Source: Verrucomicrobia bacterium UBA6015
GTDB lineage: Bacteria; Verrucomicrobiota; Kiritimatiellia; UBA8416
Direction: 5' to 3'
DNA length: 9,188 nt
Assembly (NCBI GenBank): GCA_002428045.1
Contig: DIZZ01000023.1
Span: 1-9,188 of the forward strand
In this document: positions 1 through 6,601 of the stretch, one piece after another
Numbering within the stretch: the first letter of the stretch is position 1
Layout of the letters: each line of letters begins with the position of its first letter
Position numbers and translations under genes: made by a program
The notes under the pieces: model-generated
The model's input: the letters and a program-made list of their open reading frames with translations, nothing else
The model's database searches: none
What the model was told of the DNA's origin: nothing

Positions 1-2
1 CC

Positions 3-71
3 GAGCGCAGGCAAAGTGGAGAAATGCCTGACTTGCATGTGGTAATAGATGAAAACGGAATCGTCGTATAA
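3..71 (+). CDS. C-terminal tail of an unidentified upstream gene (partial)
   Basis: The frame is open from the left edge and ends with TAA at 69-71. It reads ...MPDLHVVIDENGIVV. The same frame then stays protein-like (YDGVIIRIAYVDENG) until TAG at 117-119, four bases before the cas3 start. This may be a nonsense mutation in a longer tail, or chance. Too little is visible to name a family. It could equally be non-coding DNA with a chance open frame. Confidence 0.2.
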   Translation, partial: ERRQSGEMPDLHVVIDENGIVV

Positions 72-72
72 T
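67..72 (+). promoter_or_regulatory. Possible -10 box upstream of the cas operon
   Basis: The hexamer at 67-72 matches the sigma-70 consensus TATAAT exactly and lies 51 bp before the cas3 ATG, a plausible place for the operon promoter. No convincing -35 element sits 16-18 bp upstream, and there is no extended TGn motif. An AT-rich hexamer can occur by chance, so this is tentative. Confidence 0.25.
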
Positions 73-122
73 ATGATGGTGTCATTATTCGGATTGCATA
101 CGTTGATGAAAATGGGTAGAAG

Positions 123-1202
123 ATGATTCGAATGCAATGCTACGCTCATAGTTTGGAAGGTCAGCCCGCTGAGAAATGGCAGTCTTTGGATCAGCACTTA
201 CACGCGGTTGCCGACCTCGCGGCTGAGTTCGCCGCGCCCTTTGGTGGTCAGGAGTGGGCATATCTTGCAGGTCTCTGGCATGATCTGGGGAAGTTTTCCA
301 ATGAATTTCAGAAAAAGTTGTACGACGCTAATGGCGTTGAGTCGCACTTGGAAACGAAACCGGGGAAAGTGGTTCACTCTGCTGCGGGTGGTCATTTGGC
401 GCAGATAAGGGGCTGGAAAGGCATCGACCGTGTGCTTTGCTGGCTGATCATGGGGCATCATGCCGGATTGGCGGATTATGCATCAGCAGATTCTGGAGCA
501 AAGGCACTGGAACCGAAGATGCGAAACCCAGAACTGTCGGCAACGCTATTTGAATCCGTGCCGGATGAGATCAAGCGGCAACCGCAACCCACCCCGCCAA
601 AACCGCTGACAAACCATGCGGATATATCTTTCTTCATTCGCATGCTGTTCTCATGCGTGGTGGATGCTGATTTCCTAGACACGGAAGCATTCATGGATCA
701 CAGTCGAAGCCGGATTCGGCAGGCTGAATACCCGGAACTGCGTGGGCTGCTTACCTGTTTTGACAACCACATGGAGACGATGTGTGCCCGTGCAGAATCC
801 ACAGAGGTCAATCGCATTCGTGCGGAAGTGCTCGCGCAGTGCCGGGCTGCCGCCGAATCTGATCCGACTGCCTTCTCCTTAACGGTGCCAACCGGCGGCG
901 GAAAAACCCTCGCCTCAATGGCTTTCGCATTACGACATGCCGTCAAGCATGGCAAACGGCGGATTATTTATGTGATCCCCTATACAAGCATTATTGAGCA
1001 GACTGCTGATGTATTCAGGAGTATTGCGGGATTCGAGTCAGCCATCCTTGAACATCACTGCAACGTTGTTGATGAGGATGAGACGCGGGAAAGCGTACGC
1101 AGTCGCCTGGCGACAGAGAATTGGGATGCGCCTATCATTGTGACCACCAGTGTGCAGTTCTTTGAATCGCTGTACGCCGCCAAGACCAGTCGTTGCCGGT
1201 AA
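123..1202 (+). CDS. cas3: Cas3 N-terminal fragment: HD nuclease domain plus Walker A
   Basis: This 359-residue frame covers the HD-type metal nuclease domain (about 1-200) and the start of the superfamily 2 helicase. Likely metal ligands are H8 (YAHS), H25 or H27, H53-D54 (WHDLGK), H85, H112-H113 (GHHAG) and D181 (VVDADF). Walker A is PTGGGKT at 256-262, followed by the Ia-like IPYTSII. It stops at the TAA at 1200-1202 created by the extra base. A second ATG at 132 would give MQCYAHSLEG, closer to the usual Cas3 start, and AGAAG at 118-122 suits that start better; the true start is uncertain. If made, the fragment might keep HD nuclease activity but not ATP-driven unwinding. Confidence 0.85.
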   Translation: MIRMQCYAHSLEGQPAEKWQSLDQHLHAVADLAAEFAAPFGGQEWAYLAGLWHDLGKFSNEFQKKLYDANGVESHLETKPGKVVHSAAGGHLAQIRGWKGIDRVLCWLIMGHHAGLADYASADSGAKALEPKMRNPELSATLFESVPDEIKRQPQPTPPKPLTNHADISFFIRMLFSCVVDADFLDTEAFMDHSRSRIRQAEYPELRGLLTCFDNHMETMCARAESTEVNRIRAEVLAQCRAAAESDPTAFSLTVPTGGGKTLASMAFALRHAVKHGKRRIIYVIPYTSIIEQTADVFRSIAGFESAILEHHCNVVDEDETRESVRSRLATENWDAPIIVTTSVQFFESLYAAKTSRCR

Positions 1203-2367
1203 ACTGCACAACATCGCCGATAGCGTTGTGATTTTTGATGAGGCGCAGTGTCTTCCGCCGGAATTCCTTCGTCCGGTCGTTTTTGCCATCCGCGAATTGC
1301 AGCAGCACTATGGTGTTACTCCCGTGATGTGTACAGCGACTCAGCCGGTCTTGACGCAATCCGCGAGTTTCGATTTCAGGTTCCGCGAGGGATTTCCGTC
1401 CGTCACCGAAATCATCAGGCAACCGGACTCGCTGTCTGTACGTCTAAAGCGTGTTGAGGTGGATGTCTTGCAGGAGCTTGATCCGGTTCCGTATGATTCA
1501 GTTGCTGATCATTTGCAATGGGAAAAGCAATCTGTTCTCTGTGTGCTGAATCGCAAAAGTGACTGCCGGGATCTGGCGGGCCAATTACCTGATGCGCAAA
1601 CGCTTTGCCTGACGACCAATCTTTGTGCTGAACATAGAAGCAAGGTGCTGGCCTTAATTCGAAAGCGTCTAAAGGACGATCCCCTGCCGTTGTACGTCAT
1701 CAGCACGTCGCTCGTGGAGGCGGGGGTGGACTTGGATTTCCCTGTCGTATACCGGGCGCTGTCCGGGCTCGACTCTATTGCACAAGCGGCGGGGCGCTGC
1801 AACCGGGAAGGGAGGTTGTCAACCGGGAAAACGATTGTTTTTGTGCCGCCGGATCAGCCGCGTTATGTGCAATCTCCTGCCTCCCTGGCTCGGGAATACT
1901 TGCGTCCGGATCGGCTGGCAAACGTTTTCCTCCCGCAAACGTTCCAGAGCTACTTCGGTCAGCGCTTTTTCCTGCTTGGAAGTGATGCTTTGGATAAGTC
2001 TCGGATTCTGGAGTTGCTAGGGGGCAGAATGGAATATGCCTTTCGAACCGCCGCTGAGCGTTTCCGCATGATTGATGACGACTGGCAGCGCCCAATCATT
2101 GTGCCGTATGGCGAGGCGCAAGCGACGGTTGATAAACTACTGGATGAGAAGTGGAATGAACGGCGGCATTTGCGAAGGCTGCAGCGTTTCACGATCAGCA
2201 TTCCTGTGTGCGAGCACCAAATGCTGCTGGATGCCGACCACGCGCATATGCTGAAGGATTGGCCAGGCATCTGCGTACTCCACAACAAAAACCTATACTC
2301 CGAGCGGTACGGCTATTTGCCGCCAGGTAAAATCGATTCGTATGCACCAGAAGCGTTAATTGAATAG
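1150..2367 (+). CDS. cas3: Cas3 C-terminal fragment: DEAQ-box helicase half
   Basis: The first in-frame start codon is GTG at 1150, but genuine Cas3 sequence begins only at 1201 (KLHNIADSV). The first 17 residues are an out-of-frame reading of the upstream fragment. Counting from 1150, the helicase motifs are DEAQ (30-33), TATQP (62-66), STSLVEAGVDLDF (185-197) and QAAGRCNREG with arginine fingers (212-221), followed by a C-terminal domain. No Shine-Dalgarno-like sequence precedes 1150, so independent translation is doubtful. It lacks Walker A and the HD domain. Confidence 0.8.
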   Translation: MCSSLNRCTPPRPVVAGKLHNIADSVVIFDEAQCLPPEFLRPVVFAIRELQQHYGVTPVMCTATQPVLTQSASFDFRFREGFPSVTEIIRQPDSLSVRLKRVEVDVLQELDPVPYDSVADHLQWEKQSVLCVLNRKSDCRDLAGQLPDAQTLCLTTNLCAEHRSKVLALIRKRLKDDPLPLYVISTSLVEAGVDLDFPVVYRALSGLDSIAQAAGRCNREGRLSTGKTIVFVPPDQPRYVQSPASLAREYLRPDRLANVFLPQTFQSYFGQRFFLLGSDALDKSRILELLGGRMEYAFRTAAERFRMIDDDWQRPIIVPYGEAQATVDKLLDEKWNERRHLRRLQRFTISIPVCEHQMLLDADHAHMLKDWPGICVLHNKNLYSERYGYLPPGKIDSYAPEALIE

Positions 2368-2379
2368 AAAGGGGATAAA

Positions 2380-3042
2380 ATGCAAAAAAGCAATCCGTTC
2401 CGGTTGAGGGTGAGTGGGCCGAATGCCTGCTTTACTCGGCCGGAGATGAAGGTTGAACGCGTCAGCTACGAGGTCATGACGCCATCGTCGGCGCGAGGGA
2501 TTCTCGAGGCGATTCTATGGAAGCCCGCCATTCGGTGGAGGATTCTGCAGATCGATGTGCTGAACCCGGTAAAATGGGAATCTGTCCGGCGCAATGAAGT
2601 AGGGTGCGTGGTTCCCGCCGGATCGGTCAAGTCCGCCATGAACAAGGGCACGGGCGACCTCGGCTTTTATGTTGAAGAGGAACGCCAGCAGCGGGCCGGG
2701 CTTTTCCTGCGGAATGTGGCGTACGTTATCCACGCAGATTTTGAGATGACCGAAAAAGCCGGATCGGAAGACAATGTCGTCAAGTTCGAACAGATGTTTA
2801 TTCGCCGTGCCTCGATTGGGCAATGCTTCCACCGTCCCTACTTCGGCTGCCGAGAATTCCCCGTGGATTTCGAGTTCATAGCCAAGGATGCTGGACCGAT
2901 TGTGCCGCTACAAGAATCTCGCGATCTGGGCTGGATGCTCTTTGATATGGATCGGACAGGGGATGAGGCCATGCCCCAATTCTTTCACGCAAGCATGACT
3001 AATGGTGTTATTGACTTGAGGAATGTAGAGGTGCGCTCATGA
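2380..3042 (+). CDS. cas5c: Cas5c (Cas5d), type I-C crRNA-processing Cascade subunit
   Basis: This RAMP-fold protein of 220 residues is the usual length. In type I-C, which has no Cas6, Cas5c cuts the repeat in pre-crRNA and then stays on the 5' handle. The family signature FTRPEMKVERVSY lies at 18-30, with EAILWKPAIRW (43-53), RRNEVG (70-75) and GQCFHRPYFGCREF (147-160). The start is supported by AAAGGGG at 2368-2374, 5 nt before the ATG. One oddity: compared from memory with Bacillus halodurans Cas5d, whose reported catalytic residues are Y46, K116 and H117, this protein has L46, K135 and F136. Two of the three side chains therefore differ. Other members of this branch may vary here too, so loss of processing is not implied. 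It overlaps cas8c by ATGA. Confidence 0.95.
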   Translation: MQKSNPFRLRVSGPNACFTRPEMKVERVSYEVMTPSSARGILEAILWKPAIRWRILQIDVLNPVKWESVRRNEVGCVVPAGSVKSAMNKGTGDLGFYVEEERQQRAGLFLRNVAYVIHADFEMTEKAGSEDNVVKFEQMFIRRASIGQCFHRPYFGCREFPVDFEFIAKDAGPIVPLQESRDLGWMLFDMDRTGDEAMPQFFHASMTNGVIDLRNVEVRS

Positions 3043-4808
3043 TCTTGAAGGCATTGGCAGATTATTATGACCGGCTGGCAGATGACCCTTCGGTAGATGT
3101 TGCGCCACCTGGCTTTGAGCGGAAGGCGGTTGATTTTGCTGTGGTCATTGGCGCAGAAGGAACGTTTCAGAATTTACGTAATTTACGGGAGGGTACCGGC
3201 AAAAACCGGCAGGGAGCAAAACGATTAATCCCGAGGAGCGTAAAACGGGCCGCAGGCATTGCTTCCAACTTACTTTGGGATACCGCGCCATATGCTCTCG
3301 GCATAGCACTACCCGAAAAAAACAAAGATTTAGAGCGATTGCAGGAACGCGCTGTTGAGCAACATAAGGCGTTCATTGATCGGGTATTGGATCTCGCCGC
3401 TGATTGTGACGATCACGGATTGAAGGCATTGTTGATCTTTCTAAAAAACGACGGGCAGGATGCCGTCATTGCGCATCCCGAGTGGCCTTCTGTTGAGGCT
3501 GATGGCGGTATCATTTCCTTTGCGCTGGATGGTGACGCGGGGCTTATTTGTCAGCGCCCGGCTGTTGTCAGTGTTTTGAAGCAGCGTAGTCGGCCTGAAG
3601 GAAAAAGACAGGCTTGTGCCATAAGTGGCCTACTGGATGTCCCTGTCAGGCTGAACACGGCGATCAAAGGTGTGTGGGGCGCACAGAGCAGCGGTGCCAA
3701 TATCGTGTCATTCAACCTTGGGGCCTTCTGCTCATACGGGAAGGAGCAGGGGTATAACGTACCGATTGGTTCTCAAGCAGAATTTGCCTACACAACGGCC
3801 CTGAATTATCTCCTGGCATCGGAGCGGCAGCGCTTTCAGGTGGGCGACACCAGCACCGTGTTCTGGGCAAAAGAGTCATGCGACCTGGAGTCGGATCTGC
3901 CAGCTTATCTGAATCCGAAGAAGGGCGAAGAGTCGGTGAGTTATGATAAGATCCGGTCGCTGTTGGGGGCGGCGAAAACAGGCATTCCTCCGCAGGAGGG
4001 CGACATTGCATTTTATGTTTTGGGGCTGGCTCCGAATGCATCCCGGCTGTCTGTGCGCTTCTGGTATAACGGGAACGTCAAGGATATCAAGGAGCGCATG
4101 GTGCAGCATTTTGCAGATATCGAAATGATCCGCGCACCGCACGATCCGGAATTTGCCTCACTCTTTCAGTTGCTTCTTTCAACAGCGACTGAACATAAGG
4201 CGGATAACATTCCCCCGAATCTTGGCGGCGATTTCATGCGTGCGGTCCTGACGGGCGGGGCATATCCCCGGACGTTGCTGGCCAATGCCATCAGGCGTTG
4301 CAAGGCGGTACAGGAAATAGACTATCAACGCGCATCACTGATCAAAGGTGTTCTCGTCCGTCAGGCGAGACTTACAAGGGCAACAACAAAGGAGGTAGGT
4401 GTGTCACTGGACAGGGAATTCGGTAACATGGGTTATGTTCTGGGGCGGCTGTTTGCCGTGCTGGAACGGATACAGGAGCAAGCGCAAGGGCGGGGATTGA
4501 ACAAGACCATCCGCGATACGTATTTCGGTGCGGCGGCAAGTTCGCCCTTGGTCACTTTTAAGCGCCTTCAGGATTTGGCGATCCATCATCTCGCCAAAAT
4601 CCGTAATGGCGGAAAGAACACCACTTGGCTGGAACGTCTACAACAGGAAGTTGTCGGCCTTATTCCGCCACAGGGGGTTCCTTCCATTCTTGGGATTGAG
4701 GATCAAGGGCGATTTGCAATCGGCTACTATCATCAAAGACAGGACTTTTTCACGAAGAAGGATACTGGCGAAGTTGAAACAACAAATGAAGGGGAGGATG
4801 CGGTATGA
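3039..4808 (+). CDS. cas8c: Cas8c (Csd1), type I-C Cascade large subunit
   Basis: The large subunit of the type I-C surveillance complex recognises the PAM (TTC in characterised I-C systems), opens the DNA and is the docking site for Cas3. The 589-residue length is typical of Csd1. Recognisable stretches include the N-terminal MILKALADYYDRLADDP, KRAAGIASNLLWDTAPYALG near 68-87, the central GANIVSFNLGAFCSYGKEQG near 228-247, and the C-terminal helical part GYVLGRLFAVLERIQEQAQG near 465-484. The start overlaps the cas5c stop (ATGA) and has GAGG at 3028-3031, so the two are translationally coupled. The stop overlaps the cas7c start in the same way. The last 135 residues are probably also made separately as Cas11c. 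Confidence 0.95.
   Translation: MILKALADYYDRLADDPSVDVAPPGFERKAVDFAVVIGAEGTFQNLRNLREGTGKNRQGAKRLIPRSVKRAAGIASNLLWDTAPYALGIALPEKNKDLERLQERAVEQHKAFIDRVLDLAADCDDHGLKALLIFLKNDGQDAVIAHPEWPSVEADGGIISFALDGDAGLICQRPAVVSVLKQRSRPEGKRQACAISGLLDVPVRLNTAIKGVWGAQSSGANIVSFNLGAFCSYGKEQGYNVPIGSQAEFAYTTALNYLLASERQRFQVGDTSTVFWAKESCDLESDLPAYLNPKKGEESVSYDKIRSLLGAAKTGIPPQEGDIAFYVLGLAPNASRLSVRFWYNGNVKDIKERMVQHFADIEMIRAPHDPEFASLFQLLLSTATEHKADNIPPNLGGDFMRAVLTGGAYPRTLLANAIRRCKAVQEIDYQRASLIKGVLVRQARLTRATTKEVGVSLDREFGNMGYVLGRLFAVLERIQEQAQGRGLNKTIRDTYFGAAASSPLVTFKRLQDLAIHHLAKIRNGGKNTTWLERLQQEVVGLIPPQGVPSILGIEDQGRFAIGYYHQRQDFFTKKDTGEVETTNEGEDAV
4388..4395 (+). promoter_or_regulatory. Strong internal ribosome binding site for cas11c
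   Basis: AAAGGAGG lies inside cas8c with ideal spacing to an in-frame GTG. It is closer to the Shine-Dalgarno consensus than the sites in front of cas5c or cas8c, as expected if the small subunit is needed in several copies per complex. Confidence 0.75.
4401..4808 (+). CDS. cas11c: Cas11c small subunit from an internal start in cas8c
   Basis: Type I-C systems are known to make their Cascade small subunit by translation from inside cas8c. Here a near-perfect Shine-Dalgarno, AAAGGAGG at 4388-4395, is followed after 5 nt by an in-frame GTG at 4401 (residue 455 of Cas8c). The product would be 135 residues: VSLDREFGNMGYVLGRLFAV..., a mostly helical protein, ending at the cas8c stop. The size matches known Cas11c proteins (about 120-135 residues). 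Cas11 subunits line the inner side of the Cas7 backbone and stabilise the displaced DNA strand. An in-frame ATG at 4428 would give 126 residues, but its AGGG (4412-4415) is too far away to be convincing. Confidence 0.78.
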   Translation: MSLDREFGNMGYVLGRLFAVLERIQEQAQGRGLNKTIRDTYFGAAASSPLVTFKRLQDLAIHHLAKIRNGGKNTTWLERLQQEVVGLIPPQGVPSILGIEDQGRFAIGYYHQRQDFFTKKDTGEVETTNEGEDAV

Positions 4809-5671
4809 GTGAAGCAATCAAGAATCGGTATGAGTTTGTGCTGCTGTTTGACGTTAAGGACGGGAATCCGAACGGGGATCCCGATGCCGGCAACCTGCCG
4901 CGCATTGATCCCGAAACCGGCAATGGGCTGGTCACGGATGTGTGCCTGAAACGCAAGGTGCGCAATTTCGTGACACTTGTGAAGCATGAGGCACCGCCAT
5001 TCGAGATTTACGTCAAGGAGAAGGCAGTACTGACCAATCAGCAAAAGAAAGCGTATGAGGCTTTGTCGGATGGAGAAAAGGAAAACAAGACGACGGTTGA
5101 GCAGGCCAGGGACTGGATGTGCAAGAACTTCTTTGATATTCGTACGTTTGGCGCGGTGATGTCGCTGAAAGAATTCAACTGTGGACAGGTTCGTGGTCCC
5201 GTTCAGTTCGGATTTGCCCGCAGCATTGATCGCATTTTCAGCGGTGAGCATACGATTACGCGAATGGCCGTGGCAACGCAGGCTGAGGCTGACAAGCAGG
5301 GCGGTGACAATCGCACCATGGGGCGTAAGTTCACCATTCCCTACGGGCTCTACGAGATGCATGGATTCATTTCCGCACCGTTGGCGAAGCAGACCGGGTT
5401 TTCGGAAGATGACCTGAAACTCTTCTGGGATGCCCTGATCAACATGTTCGATCATGATAGGTCCGCAGCCCGCGGCGAGATGGCACCACGCAAATTGATC
5501 GTGTTCAAGCACGAAAGCGAACTCGGTAATGCCCCCGCGCAGAAGCTGTTCGATCTGGTGAAGGTGCACAAGCACGAGTCGCTTGCCGATGCCCCTCCGC
5601 GCGCCTTCTCCGATTACACCGTCACGGTTGGAAAGCCGCCTGCAGGTGTGGAGATGATCGAGATGATATGA
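4805..5671 (+). CDS. cas7c: Cas7c (Csd2), type I-C Cascade backbone subunit
   Basis: Cas7c is a RAMP-fold protein that polymerises along the crRNA spacer to form the Cascade backbone. The 288-residue length is typical of Csd2. The N-terminal signature is clear: RYEFVLLFDVKDGNPNG (8-24) then DPDAGNLPRIDPETG (25-39), followed by TDVCLKRKVRNFV. Further family-like segments are FFDIRTFGAVMS and the GPVQFGFARSIDRI stretch. The ATG overlaps the cas8c TGA, and GGGGAGG at 4791-4797 gives a strong ribosome binding site 7 nt upstream. This suits the highest-copy subunit. In most I-C operons cas4 follows directly; here another gene comes between. Confidence 0.96.
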   Translation: MSEAIKNRYEFVLLFDVKDGNPNGDPDAGNLPRIDPETGNGLVTDVCLKRKVRNFVTLVKHEAPPFEIYVKEKAVLTNQQKKAYEALSDGEKENKTTVEQARDWMCKNFFDIRTFGAVMSLKEFNCGQVRGPVQFGFARSIDRIFSGEHTITRMAVATQAEADKQGGDNRTMGRKFTIPYGLYEMHGFISAPLAKQTGFSEDDLKLFWDALINMFDHDRSAARGEMAPRKLIVFKHESELGNAPAQKLFDLVKVHKHESLADAPPRAFSDYTVTVGKPPAGVEMIEMI

Positions 5672-5677
5672 GGTTGT

Positions 5678-6568
5678 ATGGATCGTTCCATTGAGAAAGC
5701 CCTGTCCGCCCGGGCGGTTGAGCTCGGGCGGGCAGGTGAGCCGGCAGGCTTGCCCGAGTTGCTTGATTTGCTCGGCAAGCCCTCTGGCGAGGTCCGCCGT
5801 CTGGCCGTGTCCGCCATTGGTAAGTTGGCAGGGCTGGTGGATGCACGCGATGCCGTGCCCGCTTTACATGCGCGCTTGCTAGACCCGCATCCGCAGGTCC
5901 GGCAATATGCGATCAAGACCTTGTCTGCTTACGGGGCAGATGCCAGCTCCGCCTTGGACGACCTTGAGGATATAGCCGTGAATCCTATCGAGAAGGAGTA
6001 CAACCGCCGCGATGCGGCGAAGGCCATAGAGGTTATTCGAGAAGCAGTGCGTATCGCAGAGGAGCAAGCCGTACACCTCTGCCAGCGGTGCGGCACGCAG
6101 GTGGCCACGGATGAATTTGCACGCAGCCAACGGGCATTCCAGCGTGTGTATTGCGACAACTGCTTCGATGAAAAGTTCGTTGAGCGGCGAAACTTCGACA
6201 TAAAGGTAGAATTAAACAAGACCATTCGTGCCAAGGACGGTACGTTGGTTCAGTCGCGCGGCGAGCGGCGTATTGCCGAGTGGCTTTCCGCCAACGGTGT
6301 TGCTTACCGCTATGATGAGCGTTTCCGGATTATTGACGGATACGCGATCCGCCCCGATTTCTACCTGCCCGAATTCGACGTCTATATCGAGTACTGGGGC
6401 ATGGATACGGCTGACTACAAGATCGGTATGCTAAAGAAACAGACGCTGTATCAGTCAACCGGAAAAAAACTGGTTTCCATCTTTTTTCAGGAGTTTGAAC
6501 GTATTGAAGAGGTGCTTGACCGGAAACTGCGTACATGCAGTGCCTGGGGTGGGCAGGTGGCGAGCTGA
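5678..6568 (+). CDS. Accessory HEAT-repeat / zinc-ribbon / PD-(D/E)XK nuclease-like protein in the cas operon
   Basis: This 296-residue protein is not a standard type I-C component. Three regions are visible. Residues about 20-125 are HEAT-like helical repeats (GLPELLDLLGKPSGEVRRLA at 24-43; DAVPALHARLLDPHPQVRQY at 58-77; a weaker third to about 122), usually a protein or nucleic-acid binding scaffold. Residues 135-162 hold two CxxC knuckles (C135/C138 and C159/C162), a probable zinc ribbon. Residues about 190-285 look like a PD-(D/E)XK nuclease: SRGE (E196), RPDFYLP (D227), YIEYWG (E238) and a helix with K253/K254, the arrangement in which the active-site lysine has moved to a helix. No signal peptide or membrane segment is seen, so it should be cytosolic. 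It starts 6 bp after cas7c with GAGG at 5670-5673 and is followed 33 bp later by cas4, so it is probably co-transcribed. Its role is unknown. Possibilities are an accessory interference nuclease, a spacer-processing factor, or an unrelated passenger. Confidence 0.82.
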   Translation: MDRSIEKALSARAVELGRAGEPAGLPELLDLLGKPSGEVRRLAVSAIGKLAGLVDARDAVPALHARLLDPHPQVRQYAIKTLSAYGADASSALDDLEDIAVNPIEKEYNRRDAAKAIEVIREAVRIAEEQAVHLCQRCGTQVATDEFARSQRAFQRVYCDNCFDEKFVERRNFDIKVELNKTIRAKDGTLVQSRGERRIAEWLSANGVAYRYDERFRIIDGYAIRPDFYLPEFDVYIEYWGMDTADYKIGMLKKQTLYQSTGKKLVSIFFQEFERIEEVLDRKLRTCSAWGGQVAS

Positions 6569-6601
6569 CTCCACTCCGTTGCGTGACGAAGAAAGGTGCT
6601 T

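Larger units (their letters stand above)
123..2367 (+). pseudogene. cas3: cas3, type I-C HD nuclease-helicase, frameshifted
   Basis: Cas3 is the effector of type I systems: it is recruited by target-bound Cascade, then unwinds and degrades DNA. The two halves lie in different + frames but join into one normal Cas3. The first (123-1202) carries the HD domain and Walker A. The second continues from 1201 with the DEAQ box and the remaining helicase motifs. Removing the T at 1200 turns CGG-TAA into CGG-AAA and gives ...SRCR-KLHNIADSV..., the expected family sequence, in a protein of about 747 residues, within the usual length for I-C Cas3. The break lies inside the first RecA-like domain, so neither piece could be a working ATPase alone. 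This is unlike the known natural Cas3'/Cas3'' split, which falls between the nuclease and helicase domains. It is either a true null mutation or a one-base sequencing or assembly error. The gene heads the operon, 12 bp before cas5c. Confidence 0.88.

Noticed and set aside
1150..1202. GTG at 1150 as a genuine start that makes the second half of Cas3 a separate natural gene
   Set aside because: There is no Shine-Dalgarno, its first 17 residues are not Cas3-like, and the break divides one RecA domain, unlike known split Cas3 proteins.
1190..1205. Programmed +1 frameshift site in cas3
   Set aside because: The CGG-TAA context gives no re-pairing after a +1 slip, and no upstream stimulatory site is visible.
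4733..5575. 280-residue open frame on the minus strand
   Set aside because: It lies entirely opposite cas7c and the end of cas8c, which are clear genes. It shows no recognisable domain.
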